The position numbers and the translations under genes are program-made. The notes under the pieces are model-generated. The model was given only the letters and a program-made list of their open reading frames with translations, searched no databases and was not told the origin of the DNA. Below are positions 11,988 to 23,650 of a stretch of 64,000 nt of DNA, piece by piece (position 1 is the first letter of the stretch; each line of letters starts with the position of its first letter). The DNA comes from Charina bottae (lineage: Eukaryota; Chordata; Lepidosauria; Squamata; Charinaidae), in the NCBI GenBank assembly GCA_023362775.1, contig JALMGJ010000015.1:9291001-9355000 (forward strand). The letters are read 5' to 3'.

Positions 11988-12515
11988 GGGGCGCAGTTAG
12001 CTCAGCGGGTTAAACCACTGAGCTGTAAACTCTGCCGATCTAATGGTCGGCAGTTCAAATCCCGTGTGACGAGGTGAGCTCTCGCCATTCACCCCAGCTT
12101 CTGTCAACCCAGCAATTCGAAAGCGAAAGCGAGTATATAAATGGGTACCACGTTAAAGTGGGTCAATTTGCCGACGTCCTGTAATTCGGGGGTCGCCCTT
12201 GGAATCAGAAAGAAGATCCCGGAAATCCCGAAAATGGCGACGGAGGACGACAGAGGACGACGGAACCCGATTGGTTGAACATCCAGGACGTCAGCAGCCG
12301 ACTCAGAAGCGAGGTATGCTGGGACATGTAGTCCAATACCTACGGAAGAAGAGTCGGTTCCCCAACCTCCTTCCTCAGCGCGCGATAATATATGAATTGT
12401 TGTATAATTATATATATATGAATTGTAACGCTGTAAGCCGCCTAGAGTCCTCCGATAGGCAGGGGATAGGCGGGGTATAAATATGATAAATAAATAAATA
12501 AATAAATAAATAAAT
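11988..12515 (+). mobile_element. Long tRNA-derived SINE with L2/CR1-type tail, copy 1
   Basis: The head GGGGCGCAGTTAGCTCAGCG and GGCAGTTCAAATCCC look like tRNA A and B boxes. A central part shared with the Sauria-type SINEs (CAACCCAGCAATTCGAAAGC, then GGGTACCAC) is followed by about 250 bp unique to this type. The end is GTAAGCCGCCTAGAGTCC, GGCGGGGTATAAATA and an AAATA tail, matching the CR1/L2 LINE 3' end. Open frames across it are by-products. Confidence 0.8.
12314..12332 (+). promoter_or_regulatory. Possible ZNF143/THAP11-type (SBS) motif within a SINE
   Basis: GTATGCTGGGACATGTAGT is close to the reverse complement of the known SBS consensus (ACTACAAnTCCCAGnnnGC). This copy carries mismatches, including an A in place of T inside TTGTAGT. 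Confidence 0.35.
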
Positions 12516-14044
12516 TCCAGCAAATAATCACCCCAATCACATATCTGACTGAGGCAGATCAAATATCCTCCAACACTTATCAATTACTCAGCAAGTAAAA
12601 GAAGATCAATTAAGTGATACACATATATTTAAGATGTAATCTCAAGAGAAGAAAAACCTCAAAGAAGGAACACGATTCATCCACCTCTATCACACCATAA
12701 GGTAGACTACTGGTACAGTCAATTCACTCCCCTAAGCCTGGTTCAGAGAAGTGGCAGAAGTTCATCTTGTGCAAGGAGAAAAGCCAAAAGAAAGGATTTC
12801 CAACTATAATCAGCCATCATCAGAATTCATGCATAATGTCAGTACTGCACCAGTTTTTATATGCAACACACCAAGCACAGACAAATTCAGATAGACGCTC
12901 ATGTGCACACAATGCATCTCATTGCCTATCAGACCACCACTCCATGCTGAAAGCCCTACTGGGAGTAAGACCAGTGTTTTCAGCTCCAAGATGGGTGCAG
13001 TTGAGTCCATGGATATGGCATTTCGTAAAATATACCTCTTGCATTATTGTATGATCCTAAATAAAGAATATGAAAGGTAAGATCACTATTAAGACCTGGC
13101 ATCATGGTGAAAACATAGTAGAAGTGCAGTTTAGCTTTGCCCAAAGTTGCCCCAAATTAGTGCTTCATAAAGTTGGCAAAATTATACCCAGTAGACGGTA
13201 GGAGCAAAGCCCTTTAGTAGAAAAAATTCCCAATAACTTAACAGTATTTCTCTGTTGCTTTCTTGTTCAGACCAATGGGGCCTCCAGAGTTTAAAGTGTA
13301 GTTAGATTGTGCTCAGTTGGCATACTGCTTCCTCAGACTGAAATATGCTTTAAAATCTCCCCTCTCAGCACTTCGATGAATTAAGCTATGTGTTTTTATT
13401 ATGCAATTGGGCACCAAAAATGTCAGGTATTATCACATGCAGGATGGAACTAAAGGAAGGAAATGTCCTCTGAAACCTGATTCAGTTCTGGTTGTATGAA
13501 CTGTACTGCTAATATCCAGCAATATAACAGTTGCTTTTATGTGGTTTAAGTTATATTCTTAGGCAGAATGTGGTCAAAGGGTAGACCTGAAAGGTCAAAA
13601 CGAAGGTTAGCAGATAAGAGATCACTAACTCTTCCTGTTCCTTGCCTTTTGAAACATTATAAGCAGTCATGTTGAATTCCTGTTAGACAAGAAGACACAA
13701 CGGTACTGCAGAAGACATCTAAATAATTAAACAAAAAGTCAGCTATTAGGTGATACTTGTGACACATTCAATCAAGGAAGGCAAATAGCTCCTGAGCTTC
13801 ATAAAGTATTTGCCATAGATCTTCTCTGTGGTCTAATACAATTGCTGCATTACACTAGTGGAACCTAAAGGTATTAGGAGTTGATTCTGATCAAGTTAAG
13901 GTGTTATGTCTGTTGTGCTTTGAATCTAGCCCTATGTGGAGTCTGTTTCAAAGAGACACTTCCAGGTCTGTCATCACAGGAAAAGGCATCGGTTCCGCCA
14001 CAAAAGGCTAATGCCATGAAACACTCACACAGAATTGGTTATCA
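12516..14044. other. WWOX intron 5, no recognised feature
   Basis: No gene, RNA or repeat family recognised. Confidence 0.55.
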
Positions 14045-14249
14045 GCCTAGAACAGTGTTTCTCCAAGTGTGGTCCGAGGACTGCTGGGGGTCCCCCAAGC
14101 CACTCCCAGGGGTCCACGAAATCAAAATTATTTGCCAGCCTATGTTGAAAAATAATACAATACTGAAGTCCTATCAAACAGTTGTGAGAAGTGGTAGTGG
14201 CAGCGATTTTAATTTTTACTATGGTAAATGTCAGCAATGTCCAAAAATG

Positions 14250-15072
14250 TCCAAGGCTGGAGTTAAAATCGCTGGAAGAAACATTAATAACAATCTCAGA
14301 TATGTAGATGATACCAGTTTGATGGCTGAAAGCGAGGAGGAGCTGAGGAGCCTTATGACGAAGGTGAAAGAAGAAAGTGCAAAAGCTGGGTTGCAGTTAA
14401 ACCTCAAAAAAACCAAGATTATGGCAACCAGCTTGATTGATAACTGGGAAATAGAGGGAGAAAACGTGGAGGCAGTGACAGACTTCATATTTCTAGGCAC
14501 AAAGATTACTGCAGATGCTGACTGCAGCCAGGAAATCAGAAGACGTCTACTTCTTGGGAGGAGAGCAATGATAAATCTTGATAAAATAGTTAAGAGCAGA
14601 GACATCACACTGACAACAAAGGTCCACATAGTTAAAGCAATGGTATTCCCCGTAGTAACCTATGGCTGCGAGAGCTGGGCCATAAGGAAGGCTGAGCGGA
14701 GGAAGTTAGATGCTTTTGAACAGTGGTGTTGGGAGGAAAATTCTGAGAGTGCCTTGGACTGCAAGGAGGTCAAACCAGTCCATACTCCAGGAAATAAAGC
14801 CAGACTGCTCACTTGAGGGAATGATATTAAAGGCAAAACTGAAGTACTTTAGCCACATAACGAGAAGACAGGATACCCTGGAGAAGATGCTGATGCTAGG
14901 GAAAGTGGAAGGCAAAAGGAAGAGGGGCCGACCAAGGGCAAGATGGATGGATGATATTCTGGAGGTGACGGACTCGACCATGGGGGAGCTGGGGGTGGCG
15001 ACGGCCGACAGGAAGCTCTGGCGTGGGCTGGTCCATGAAGTCACGAAGAGTCAGAAGCGACTGAACGAATAA
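14250..15072 (+). pseudogene. Bov-B reverse transcriptase C-terminal fragment, frameshifted
   Basis: The first frame (about 14250-14740) contains the catalytic box as YVDDTSLMAE, where YADD is usual, followed by LNLKKTKIMAT, FLGTKITADADC and VVTYGCESWAIRKAERRKLD, all hallmarks of Bov-B. Near 14735-14745 the frame shifts, and a second frame continues with RVPWTARRSNQSIL and SLEGMILKAKLKYF to a stop at 15070-15072. The endonuclease domain and the N-terminal part of the reverse transcriptase are missing, so this is a dead 5'-truncated insertion. The upstream open frame from 13881 is not part of the protein. Confidence 0.85.
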
Positions 15073-15084
15073 ACAATAAAGGTC
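14250..15084 (+). mobile_element. Bov-B (RTE-clade) LINE, 5'-truncated
   Basis: The segment encodes the C-terminal half of an RTE reverse transcriptase and ends in AGTCAGAAGCGACTGAACGA, the Bov-B-type 3' end that the Sauria-type SINEs imitate. It sits inside a hAT element. Its enzyme family is the expected mobiliser of those SINEs. Confidence 0.85.
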
Positions 15085-15342
15085 AACAAATATAACCTAT
15101 ACAAACAAAAGCTCTTTTGGGGTCCTCCATAATTTTTAAAAGTGGGAAGGGATCCTGGGAGAAAAAAGTTTAAGAAACACTAGGCTAGAAGACTGTTAGC
15201 CCACCCCAAAATTCTCAAAAGCAAACATTACAAAACAGGAAAATGGGCAAACAAGACACGAGTTTAAACAATCCATTCATTATAAATAAGGACGATTGAA
15301 TTGCTTAAGCCACACTCTTTGTACTGAGGCAACAATCTAAAG

Positions 15343-15475
15343 CAGTGTTTCTCAACCTTGGCAACTTTAAGATGTCTGGACTTCAACTCCCAGAATTCCC
15401 CAGCCAGCGTCTGGCTGGGGAATTCTGGGAGTTGAAGTCCAGACATCTTAAAGTTGCCAAGGTTGAGAAACACTG
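15343..15475. mobile_element. Perfect palindromic hAT MITE
   Basis: Two 65-bp arms, identical as reverse complements, flank a 3-bp loop (CGT). The termini are CAGTGTTTCTCAACC and its complement. The octamer ATCTAAAG sits on both sides (15335-15342 and 15476-15483), a perfect hAT-sized target-site duplication. Confidence 0.92.
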
Positions 15476-15483
15476 ATCTAAAG

Positions 15484-16860
15484 TAAGGGTACACTGCACT
15501 GTCAACCCCAAATTTTCACATTGCTACACACAAGGGCTACATCAATGAGGGCTCTGCTGGTCACACAAACAAGCAAACACCCAGCTCGTTCACAAAGTTG
15601 AGAGTCACCGAGTTAAAAAATTAAGTTGTTCGGATCAGAAATGTAATCATGGGAGACAAGCTCAGAGTGTTTTTTAATCTCGGTGGGGATGCATCAATTT
15701 AAAGTCATGTTACATTAAAGAGAAAAACGTCTGGGAAAGGCTCCCACTTGTCAGTTTGGATTAGATTTGTCGTCGTTATCAGACTGTGCATTTCACAGGC
15801 TTCTTTCACATTTTAAACGTATTGCCTGATGCGGCCATGTAGGGCGTAAAGAAAGTGGTAACAGATGACTTCCTATCAGATTGCCAGAGTCGAGGTACCA
15901 CGAGCAAATTAACCAAATCTCAGAGAGAAAATAATGCTCATCTGTTCTGGAAGCCTGTGAACGCATTAAGATAAACTACCTACTTTAGAGTAAAATAATA
16001 TATAGCGATGCAATTTGAGCAGCTACTCTCCTCCTGACTATTGCACTTAATTTAAGAATTATACAAAAATCTATTTCTGGTTTATCTCACTTCACTTATT
16101 TTAGCAAGCAGGAAGCAATTGCTAGTTTCCATTTAGTACTTTTTAGATCTAAATCAAACTCTTCAACTTCTGGCTTAGTATCTTGATTTGGTGCCCGGCT
16201 CTGATCAAGCAACCCTGCACAATGATGGCATTTTGGCCTGTTTGAGGATCTATTTGTATCAGAAAAAAATCCCCAGCCTTTAGGGCTGTCTTTGAAGTAT
16301 AAATATCTCAAAAAAGTTAGATCTAAAAAAAAAATGCTGGTAACAAATTAGTTCCTAAATAGCAACGAAAAGCTCTGCACCTAATTCTGTCCCTATGCCA
16401 AGTTTTGGAACAGAAAGCCATTTTGCAGCACTTATAATAGGAGGAGAGCCATCTCAGTGTATGAAGGCAAAAAATCAGGACTCTGGTAGCACCTTTTGTA
16501 ACACGTTTTATTAAAAGCTTATGCCTTTTAATAAAATGTACTTGGCTCCTGTTATCTCACATCAGCAAGGTGACACTTATTTGCATCGTGACTCTACTGG
16601 AGACAGCGCTGGGCAGTTCCCAGTGTGGGGTTCTTTGATGGGGGAAAGCCAAAAAGTTGTTTCCCTAAGATCAGTCTGTATGCTTAGGCTTTTTTATCTT
16701 TTTTTATCTTTTCCTTGGCCTGTTCTGTTGCCTTGAATATTTTGTTCTCATTCCATTTTATGAAAGAAGATGCTGCTGCAAGATATGCTTGCAAAGGAGG
16801 AAACAATTTCAGTTAAGTTCTCAAAGGTGGAAGGAGCATGATATTCTGTCACTTATTAGG
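15484..16860. other. WWOX intron 5; a short hairpin-like repeat fragment near 16470-16553
   Basis: Mostly unremarkable. Near 16505 the sequence TTTTATTAAAAGCTTATGCC followed by TTTTAATAAAA can fold back on itself, and its flanks (GGACTCTGGTAGCACC and GGCTCCTGTTAT) resemble ends of a reptile repeat I cannot name firmly. Confidence 0.4.
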
Positions 16861-17056
16861 CCCGGCAACTCGGTCTTTAAGCGAAGTGGCAGCTAAGTGA
16901 AACATCACGATTTTGCAATCTTACTTCAGCTTTCCTTTGCTTCACAGACTTGCGAAGGTAATAAATGCAAGGACTGGTCGCAAAGTTACTTTTTCATCAC
17001 TGTTGTAACTGCGAACGGTTGTTAAACGAGGCAATCGCTAAGTGAAGACTACCTGT
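16861..17056 (+). mobile_element. Fragment of a TA-flanked MITE (left end missing)
   Basis: It shares CGCTAAGTGAA-like phrases, CTTACTTCAG, TTTTCATCACTGTTGTAACT and the right end GACTACCTGTA with the complete copy at 49473-49701. Confidence 0.6.
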
Positions 17057-17084
17057 ACAAGATGACCAAAGGGAGATTATGAAT

Positions 17085-17310
17085 GTCCCATCATTCATTA
17101 GACAACTATCTTGTGGAACCTCAGAGATGCACCTTCTCTGTGGCAACCCCTACCTGGCTTTTCCAGAACGCACTGAACAGAGTGAATCGTAAATGTGTTG
17201 TTCCCTGTGTTCTGAAATACTTCCTTTTTATATTATTATATTTCTGTTTTTAATAATTATTCCTTTTCTACCTCCACTTGGGGAGTTGGTTTGGAGATTT
17301 ATGTGGCTAT
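17085..17310 (+). mobile_element. Probable degenerate L2/CR1 LINE 3' region
   Basis: CACCTTCTCTGTGGCAACCCC followed by TACCTGGC resembles the LINE coding end (GCCTTCTCTGTGACAGCGCCC) of the copy at 1-3500. No clear 3' tail is left. A CAG trinucleotide run follows near 17325-17345. Confidence 0.35.
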
Positions 17311-19145
17311 CAAATTGATGTAACAACAGCAGCAGCAGCAGCAGCAATGGAGAATCCCTCCTTTCCCTGGGGGAAAAAAATCACTCATCCAATTTTCTCT
17401 GCCTCCAAATTTGATGGAAACATATCAAAAGACCATTTGTACCCAGTTGTAGTAGATACCTAGAGATAGCCACTTTATTCATTATTAATTTAATAACGCT
17501 ATGTACTTGAAATTAACTTAAAATCGTTCAGAAATCATTGCATACTGCACAAAAACACAGTATCCCAAAGCAGAAAAGCTGACTAACACATGTAGACATT
17601 ACAAATCTGAACTCCCAACAGGAGAGCTGTCTTCTTCATGAAAAACTGACAAGAAAAGGCAATTAGCTGTTTTTGTTCTTGTTGACTTTTAACACTAAAC
17701 TGTGAAACAGAAAGATGCTACAATTTAAAAACTTGGCAAGTCTCAAACATAGGTAAACAGAAACTACATTTTAAAAGGTGAAAATGACATGCTAGGTCCA
17801 ACAACAGCTCCTATGGCTTCCAATTCTGATCTAGAGAAACCACGGTTGGCCCATGAGGATATAGCTAGGAAACATGGATTTTCCTAAGCAAGGGCAAGAA
17901 ATAAAAAAAAGGAGGGTGGAAAATGCTAGTCTAAAATTCCACAGAGCTTGTGCACATGTGCTAAACCATGGTCTGTTGTTTCATCCATGATACTTGTGAT
18001 AGAAATAGTATTGCAAGATCAGGATGATGCCTGAACTGCCAGTCAAAAATGGCCTGTGAAATCAGCCATTTTTTACAAAGCTGTCTTCTAAAGATATTCA
18101 GAGAATACTAGAAGCTTATTAGATTCAGATTATCACTTTACATGAAACAGCACAGACTCTGCCTAAGAAAACTTAATTTAGCTACCAGCAGAGGGAAAGG
18201 GGAGGAGAAAGCAGATCATATTGACTTCCTTGAAGTCACGGGAGATTGCATTATTGACTGCGATACCAACTATATGACCCCCACCTTGCTGTGTGCAAGT
18301 GTGTGTATGTATGTATATGCATATACATGCACACAAGAACACAAAATACAATATATAGCGTGTTGCAGGTTCATATGGCATCCTAACGCATCCAATTTCA
18401 GCAGCATTTCACATTCCCCAATTTTAGAGAGCAATCACAATGCAAAATGTGGGTAGTTTCTGAATAACTTGTGAAAGATTACCTCTTTGTAAGGCCTCCC
18501 AATACTGCAGTTGCATCACTGCCCCTAGTATCTGAATTTCATGTTACAATGAGCATTCTAAGGCTGAAGAACCATTTTAGGAGGAGAAATACATCACTCA
18601 TAAATTCATTCACACATCAAAGAGCATAACCATTGCAAGTTAAGACATGTGGGCTTAACATCTAGCTCTATAGTCAGAAATGCATTCTGCAATCCTACTT
18701 ATTAGGCACCCTTCAAGTTACTCCTATTTTATGTTGCACTTTCAAGCCCAATTCATCTCTTCTGCAGGACAAGACCTCACACATCAGCGGCCACCAAGTG
18801 CAATGGCTTCCTTACTTTTCCTATTCAACGGGACTTATGTGGAGTCAAGTCTCTCTCCAAAAGACAACCCCTTATGCTTACATCAGATCAACCATCCAGA
18901 AATACTAATTGCCCATATTTAAATCTTTGAGAATAGAATTCCATACAGAATGAGTTTAAACACATTTGCTTTTGAGTTAACACATTACATTAGCTAACCA
19001 TGTTTTAAAAATCACAGTTCGGGGGCTGGTTTCATTAACTAGTTTGATGCATTAACCAGTTTATAATTCAATAATTCATGGTTAAATAGCCATGGCTTGA
19101 ATGTGATGCATGCACCTGTCACCAAGTATGAATCACTATTATCAA
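17311..19145. other. WWOX intron 5, no recognised feature
   Basis: Short CA/TA-rich stretch near 18300-18340; otherwise nothing identifiable. Confidence 0.5.
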
Positions 19146-19149
19146 TAAT

Positions 19150-19545
19150 TTTTGCTATTCAGCGTGGCAGGGTTGGCGCACTCCGGGTTCCTTTGATTAA
19201 ACAGTGACATCTTTTGGGACCCAGGAAGCATGCCTTCTCTGTACCAGCACCTGTCCTCTGGAATGTGGGGGGAATGAGGTTCCCCCCAAGATCCACAAGG
19301 CCCCCCACACTGCTGGTGTTTTGAAGGACCTTGAAGACCTGGCTCTTCACCCAGGCCTTTGGTGAGGGTAAGTGAAGTCTCCTTTTGGGTTGGGTGGGTC
19401 TGGTTTTTCGCTCTTGACCAGTTTTTCCCATCTTTTATTCTTATTTTTGTTCATCGTTGTATTGTTTCTTATTTGTTAAACACCCAAAGTTGTTGGAAGC
19501 TGGGTGGTATGCAAAGTTAATAGTAATAGTAATAGCAATAAATCA
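19150..19545 (+). mobile_element. L2/CR1-type LINE 3' end, old copy
   Basis: GCATGCCTTCTCTGTACCAGC, CCTCTGGAATGTGG and TTGAAGACCTGGCTCTTCACC match the coding end of L2/CR1 proteins (the ...FR..LKTWLF.. region). The 3' UTR ends in CCCAAAGTTGTTGGAAGCTG, a box diverged from the family motif, and an AGTAAT/AATA tail. Confidence 0.65.
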
Positions 19546-20894
19546 CACATATGAGACTGAATTACTTCACATGATACATCAAGTTTTGTACATCTGAGGT
19601 AACACTCCTTTTTTAAAAAAAACCTGTATCTTACCCTAAAGTGAAGCAGTTAGAAGATCATGTTAAGCTTTTTTTAATGTAGTTGTGGCCCTCATTTTTT
19701 CAAGTTCCAGAAACATTCTTTGTTCTTTCAATGTTATCTTCAGCAAGAAAAGCAGACCACCAAGTGGATCACTTTTCGTTCCAGAAGCCATGCTTAAATA
19801 ATTTAGCTGTTCAAAAGAATCTTTAACTACAAATGCAGTTTAACAATGCAGTAGATTAACTACAAAAAGAAATGAACACAGCCTTGAGGGTGGGGAGAAG
19901 AGATAACACTCTTCTAAAGTTTTTTTTACATCATGCTGATTTTATAGTTATATCCGAATGTGCTAATATTTTTAAGGAAGACTTTCAAGGAAGAAATTTT
20001 TCAGACTGACTGCACAGAAAGTAGTCCTTTCCAAAAAATTTCTGTGTGATCCATAAAAGCATAGAATTCATATGCTCTCCATAACATGCATACATACATA
20101 CACATATTACTTTTAAGTGAAGTAAGGCAGTTCCATAAGAAACTTAGAAATCTTAGAACACACAACCACACACAACGAGCAACTTCCTTCTGAACAATTC
20201 AAGAAGTTTTGTGGGCTTGATCACTACAACTCACAAGTGGGCCATTTGCATTTACCAATACAAACTGACAGCCTAGTGATACAGTGTATTAAAAATTCTC
20301 TGTAGTATTGACTACCCTGAGCAGCTAAATACAGTACAGTTCAATTAACAGCTCTTCAATATACAGTTAATTTTTCTTTAATCTTGATCTACAGCCCAGC
20401 TTGAAATGAGAAATGTTAAAGTAGGTGGCTCATTCCAATATTCAAAGCACTTTATAAACAAACCTATCAAGCTTGTAATGATTTCTGCTCCAACATGAGA
20501 ATGGAGGAATGGAAGACGGCCCATTTCTGAGGGGTGGATATACGTTTTCCTAGGAAAACTACCACCACCAAAAAGTTCCACTATCTTCCTTCCAAGAAAA
20601 AAGTCTGGAGTTAAACCTCTTTTCCCGTGTAAATGTCCATTTGCAGAAATGGAAGAAGGTGCAGATGTCTCTATTCTTCCTACATTAGCTTTTAAAAGCT
20701 GGCACACTCCTTGCCCTCCTTCTAAGAAAAACTACTGGCAAAAATGACAAGAAACTTGATTGAGAAACGTAACTCACATTTTTACCTTGCAAATAGCTAT
20801 TCAACTGAGAGCCACTTTAAAAAACTATGGGATGTAGAGAAACAAAGTTCTCTTGTTCCAAATGTTTTATGGGAACTTGTTGGGGTAACGTTAT
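19546..20894. other. WWOX intron 5, no recognised feature
   Basis: AT-rich; nothing named. An open frame of 109 codons near 20378-20707 (minus) has no motif. Confidence 0.5.
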
Positions 20895-20904
20895 GATAAG
20901 ACAC

Positions 20905-21000
20905 GGTACCTGGAATATCCTGTCTCCCATCCAAATATTAACGAGGTTCATCCCTGCTTAACTTGTCAAGATCAGCCCAAGTCAGTTCACAGCCATGAGG
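20905..21000 (-). mobile_element. 5S-rRNA-like SINE fragment, antisense
   Basis: TCTCCCATCCAAATATTAACG with CATCCCTGCTTAACTT is a diverged reverse complement of the internal 5S rRNA region. Confidence 0.5.
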
Positions 21001-22415
21001 CATCACATTAAAAATTGGAACGGGTTGGTGTACTATAATGGCTGAATACGTACTAAATCAATTGTGTTGCATTATATCTCGGTTGACCTACATGGAGTGT
21101 CTTCAGAATAAGTTTGAGGTCAGCTCTATTGGTATCACCTAGTTTCATCTCTGCTTTTATTACTAGTGGCACTTTTTTAAATCTTAACTCAGCACTGCAA
21201 TTTTAATTGTCAAAGAAATAACATTTAACATTTACTGTAATTAATTCAAGATTATTTAGAATAACTGTACTAATTGGTATGTCCCGCAAATCTGCAGCAC
21301 TGCAGAATTAAAAATAAACTTCACAAAGATATAATTTACCGCTAACCCATGCTTAACAATTAAAGTTAGTTTTTAACGATTTATTTCAATCTATTTCTTT
21401 TTATTAGCTGCAACACAATAATGAGGTGTACTGAATTCTGGCTTTCCAAGCACCTAGATTATAAAACATAATTACACAAATTAATTAGAAGCAAGTGCAT
21501 ACATTTATGCTTGTGTTTGTAACCACAGAATATTAAACATGACAAAGGTAAAAACAACCATAATTATTGTCAGTGGCATAAAAAGAATCAGTTCTGAAGA
21601 GATGAGACTTCATTTCACTCAATGCCTTAACAAGAGCAGCCCAAGAATAGTGTCTCTCACTGATCAATAAGCACATCAGAAGTCAGGAAGCAGCTATAAA
21701 GATGTATTAAAAGAAAAGTAGGCAGGAGACACTTCAAAGTTGTTGAAATTTATTTAGCTAAGAAATCTGTTTCAGTTGCCAAATTACTTAGCTGATGTTG
21801 ATAGAGCCACATTATTCGATTCCCATTTTTTTCTCACATACAGTACATCTTCAGAAAAGCAGAAGTAGCCATACCCAAACTCCATCTTCTTACAAGTAAC
21901 TTCATGAAAGTAGGGTCTCTGTACTTTTAGGTCTAGAATGCTTTGGCATTTTCTTGCCCTTAATAATCCTTTCCAATTGTTGTGTAGCAAGAAAGCATAG
22001 CTGTGTCTATCCATGGGGGGAAAAATTCAGAGCCAGAGTCTTCATTAGGGCCAACCAATATGACATGCATGCATATACACAAACAACAAATTGGGCAAGC
22101 TTTTGAGTTCTCCCAAATGCTTCATCAAGCAAGACCTTACAAAAAAAGCAAGGAACAGAAAAGAAGGAAAAGTCAAAATGAGGTCACATATTTCAGCATT
22201 ACGTCTGCAGTTCTAAGTAATATTAAAAATGGAGACTGTAAACTGAATGTGTTAAGTGTACGCATGGCAATCTGAACTGAATCCTAGGGTTACTGAACAA
22301 GCCAGATTATGGTTATATTATATTTAAGAAACCCTGGAGAACTTAAGTGTCAGTGAAGGGGAAATGTGTCCCTGTTTTCAGTAAGAAGCAATAAGACGAC
22401 CTAGGGAACCTCAGA
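21001..22415. other. WWOX intron 5, no recognised feature
   Basis: AT-rich, no recognisable coding or repeat family. Confidence 0.5.
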
Positions 22416-22419
22416 TCAA

Positions 22420-23650
22420 CAAATCTAATAATGGCATCTGGACAGATTCTAGTGCACATTGTACAGGGATACATCTGTGAGTGGATTGAAAACAGTGCAG
22501 TAATAACTGGATGTCAGCATAAATTTATCAAGAACAAGTCTTCCAGGCTGTTTCTCATTTCTTTATCAGTAACTTCTGGAGTAGGTTGAAAGAATGATGA
22601 AGCTATAATATTACTTGATCTCAGTAAAGCATAACATAAGCTATAATGTTCTGATTAGCAACCAAGATTTGGGTCCAGAAGACTTGAGAGTTTTAAGGTA
22701 TTCATAGCTGCCTCAAAAATTGTATTCAGGGCACTCAGTAAGAGTTCTCATCAAACTGAAAAGAGGTATTGAGTATGGTGCAACAAGGTTCAATCCTGGC
22801 TACTACTAATACTGTTATTAATTACTGCTGGTCTAAGGCTACAATACAGTTTATTTCTCACTTCTACTGTTATTAAAGACTTGGATGCAGAGGAGAGAAC
22901 ACTTATCAAATCTGCAGGCAACAGAAAACTGGAAAGAACACCTAATAACCTGGCAATCCAAATAATTTTGTTAGAAAAATGGACCAAAAATAAAATTTAA
23001 CAGAGACAAATGCAAAGTTCAAAAATCAAATGCACAGATATAATAATGTATTATCAATGCCTAGCTTGTGTATATACTTCTGACAAAGGTCTTGGAATAA
23101 CAGTTGACTGCAAACGGAGTGAGTCCAGCGTGTGAGATGGTTGTAAAATGGGCAAAAGCAATTTTAGGTTGCATCAGCAGCAGCAGTTTCCAAATCAAAT
23201 TAAACTAATAGGCCAACTTTATTCTGCAGTGGTGCAGACCCCATCTCTAGTATTGTCTGAGCTTGACACTTTCATAAGCATCAGAGGAACTGGTGCAGAG
23301 AATGGCAGAGAGGACTAGGAAGAGTGACTGGAACAATTGGAAATAGTTATCCTGAGAAAAAAGAAAGAACAGCCATCCTATTCTCCCATGTCCTCTGGTT
23401 GAGCAGGATACTGAAGAATGAATTGAAATTACAGGAAGGCAATTGAATATTAGACAAATCTGCTTAACAGTAAAAGTAATCTGACAGTGCTATCAGTTAT
23501 GCAGAAAGGTGGTGGGTTCCCTTTCAGTGGATGTGTTCAAGCAAAAGCCACAATGCCATCTACTGTAGAAGTTTTAATTTGAATTTCTGCAAAGAGCAAG
23601 GGGTTGGATGGATAGCCTCAATGCTACTTTCCAACTCTATGACATCTGAT
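22420..23650 (+). mobile_element. Ancient CR1 LINE, ORF2 end and 3' UTR
   Basis: The order of phrases follows the CR1 pattern. LINE-like sequence includes CTTGGAATAACAGTTGACTG (the ...LGI.VD.. region). Then come GTTGCATCAGCAGCAG, CAGAAAGGTGGTGGGTTCCC and GGTTGGATGGATAGCC, ending in TTCCAACTCTATGAC. That end matches the CR1 terminus, which lacks poly(A) and ends in a short TCTATGA-type repeat. Many stops and indels show it is old. Confidence 0.65.

Larger units (their letters stand above)
14053..15182 (+). mobile_element. hAT-type DNA transposon remnant, split by a Bov-B LINE
   Basis: The left end is CAGTGTTTCTCCAAGTGTGG; the right end is TTTAAGAAACACTA. Flanks are GCCTAGAA (14045-14052) and GGCTAGAA (15183-15190), an 8-bp duplication with one mismatch. 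The element proper is 14053-14249 plus 15085-15182. A second copy in the opposite orientation at 62195-62463 shares the right-hand half (CAAACAAAAGCTCTTTTGG). No transposase is present. Confidence 0.75.

Noticed and set aside
11988..12062. tRNA-like sequence that could be called a tRNA gene
   Set aside because: It is the head of a SINE with an L2-like tail; the acceptor stem and cloverleaf are not preserved.
13881..14249. N-terminal extension of the Bov-B open frame
   Set aside because: This part is intron and hAT sequence that happens to stay open; Bov-B similarity starts near 14250.
17325..17345. CAG repeat as a coding polyalanine/polyglutamine tract
   Set aside because: Only about six units in a frame with no other coding signal.
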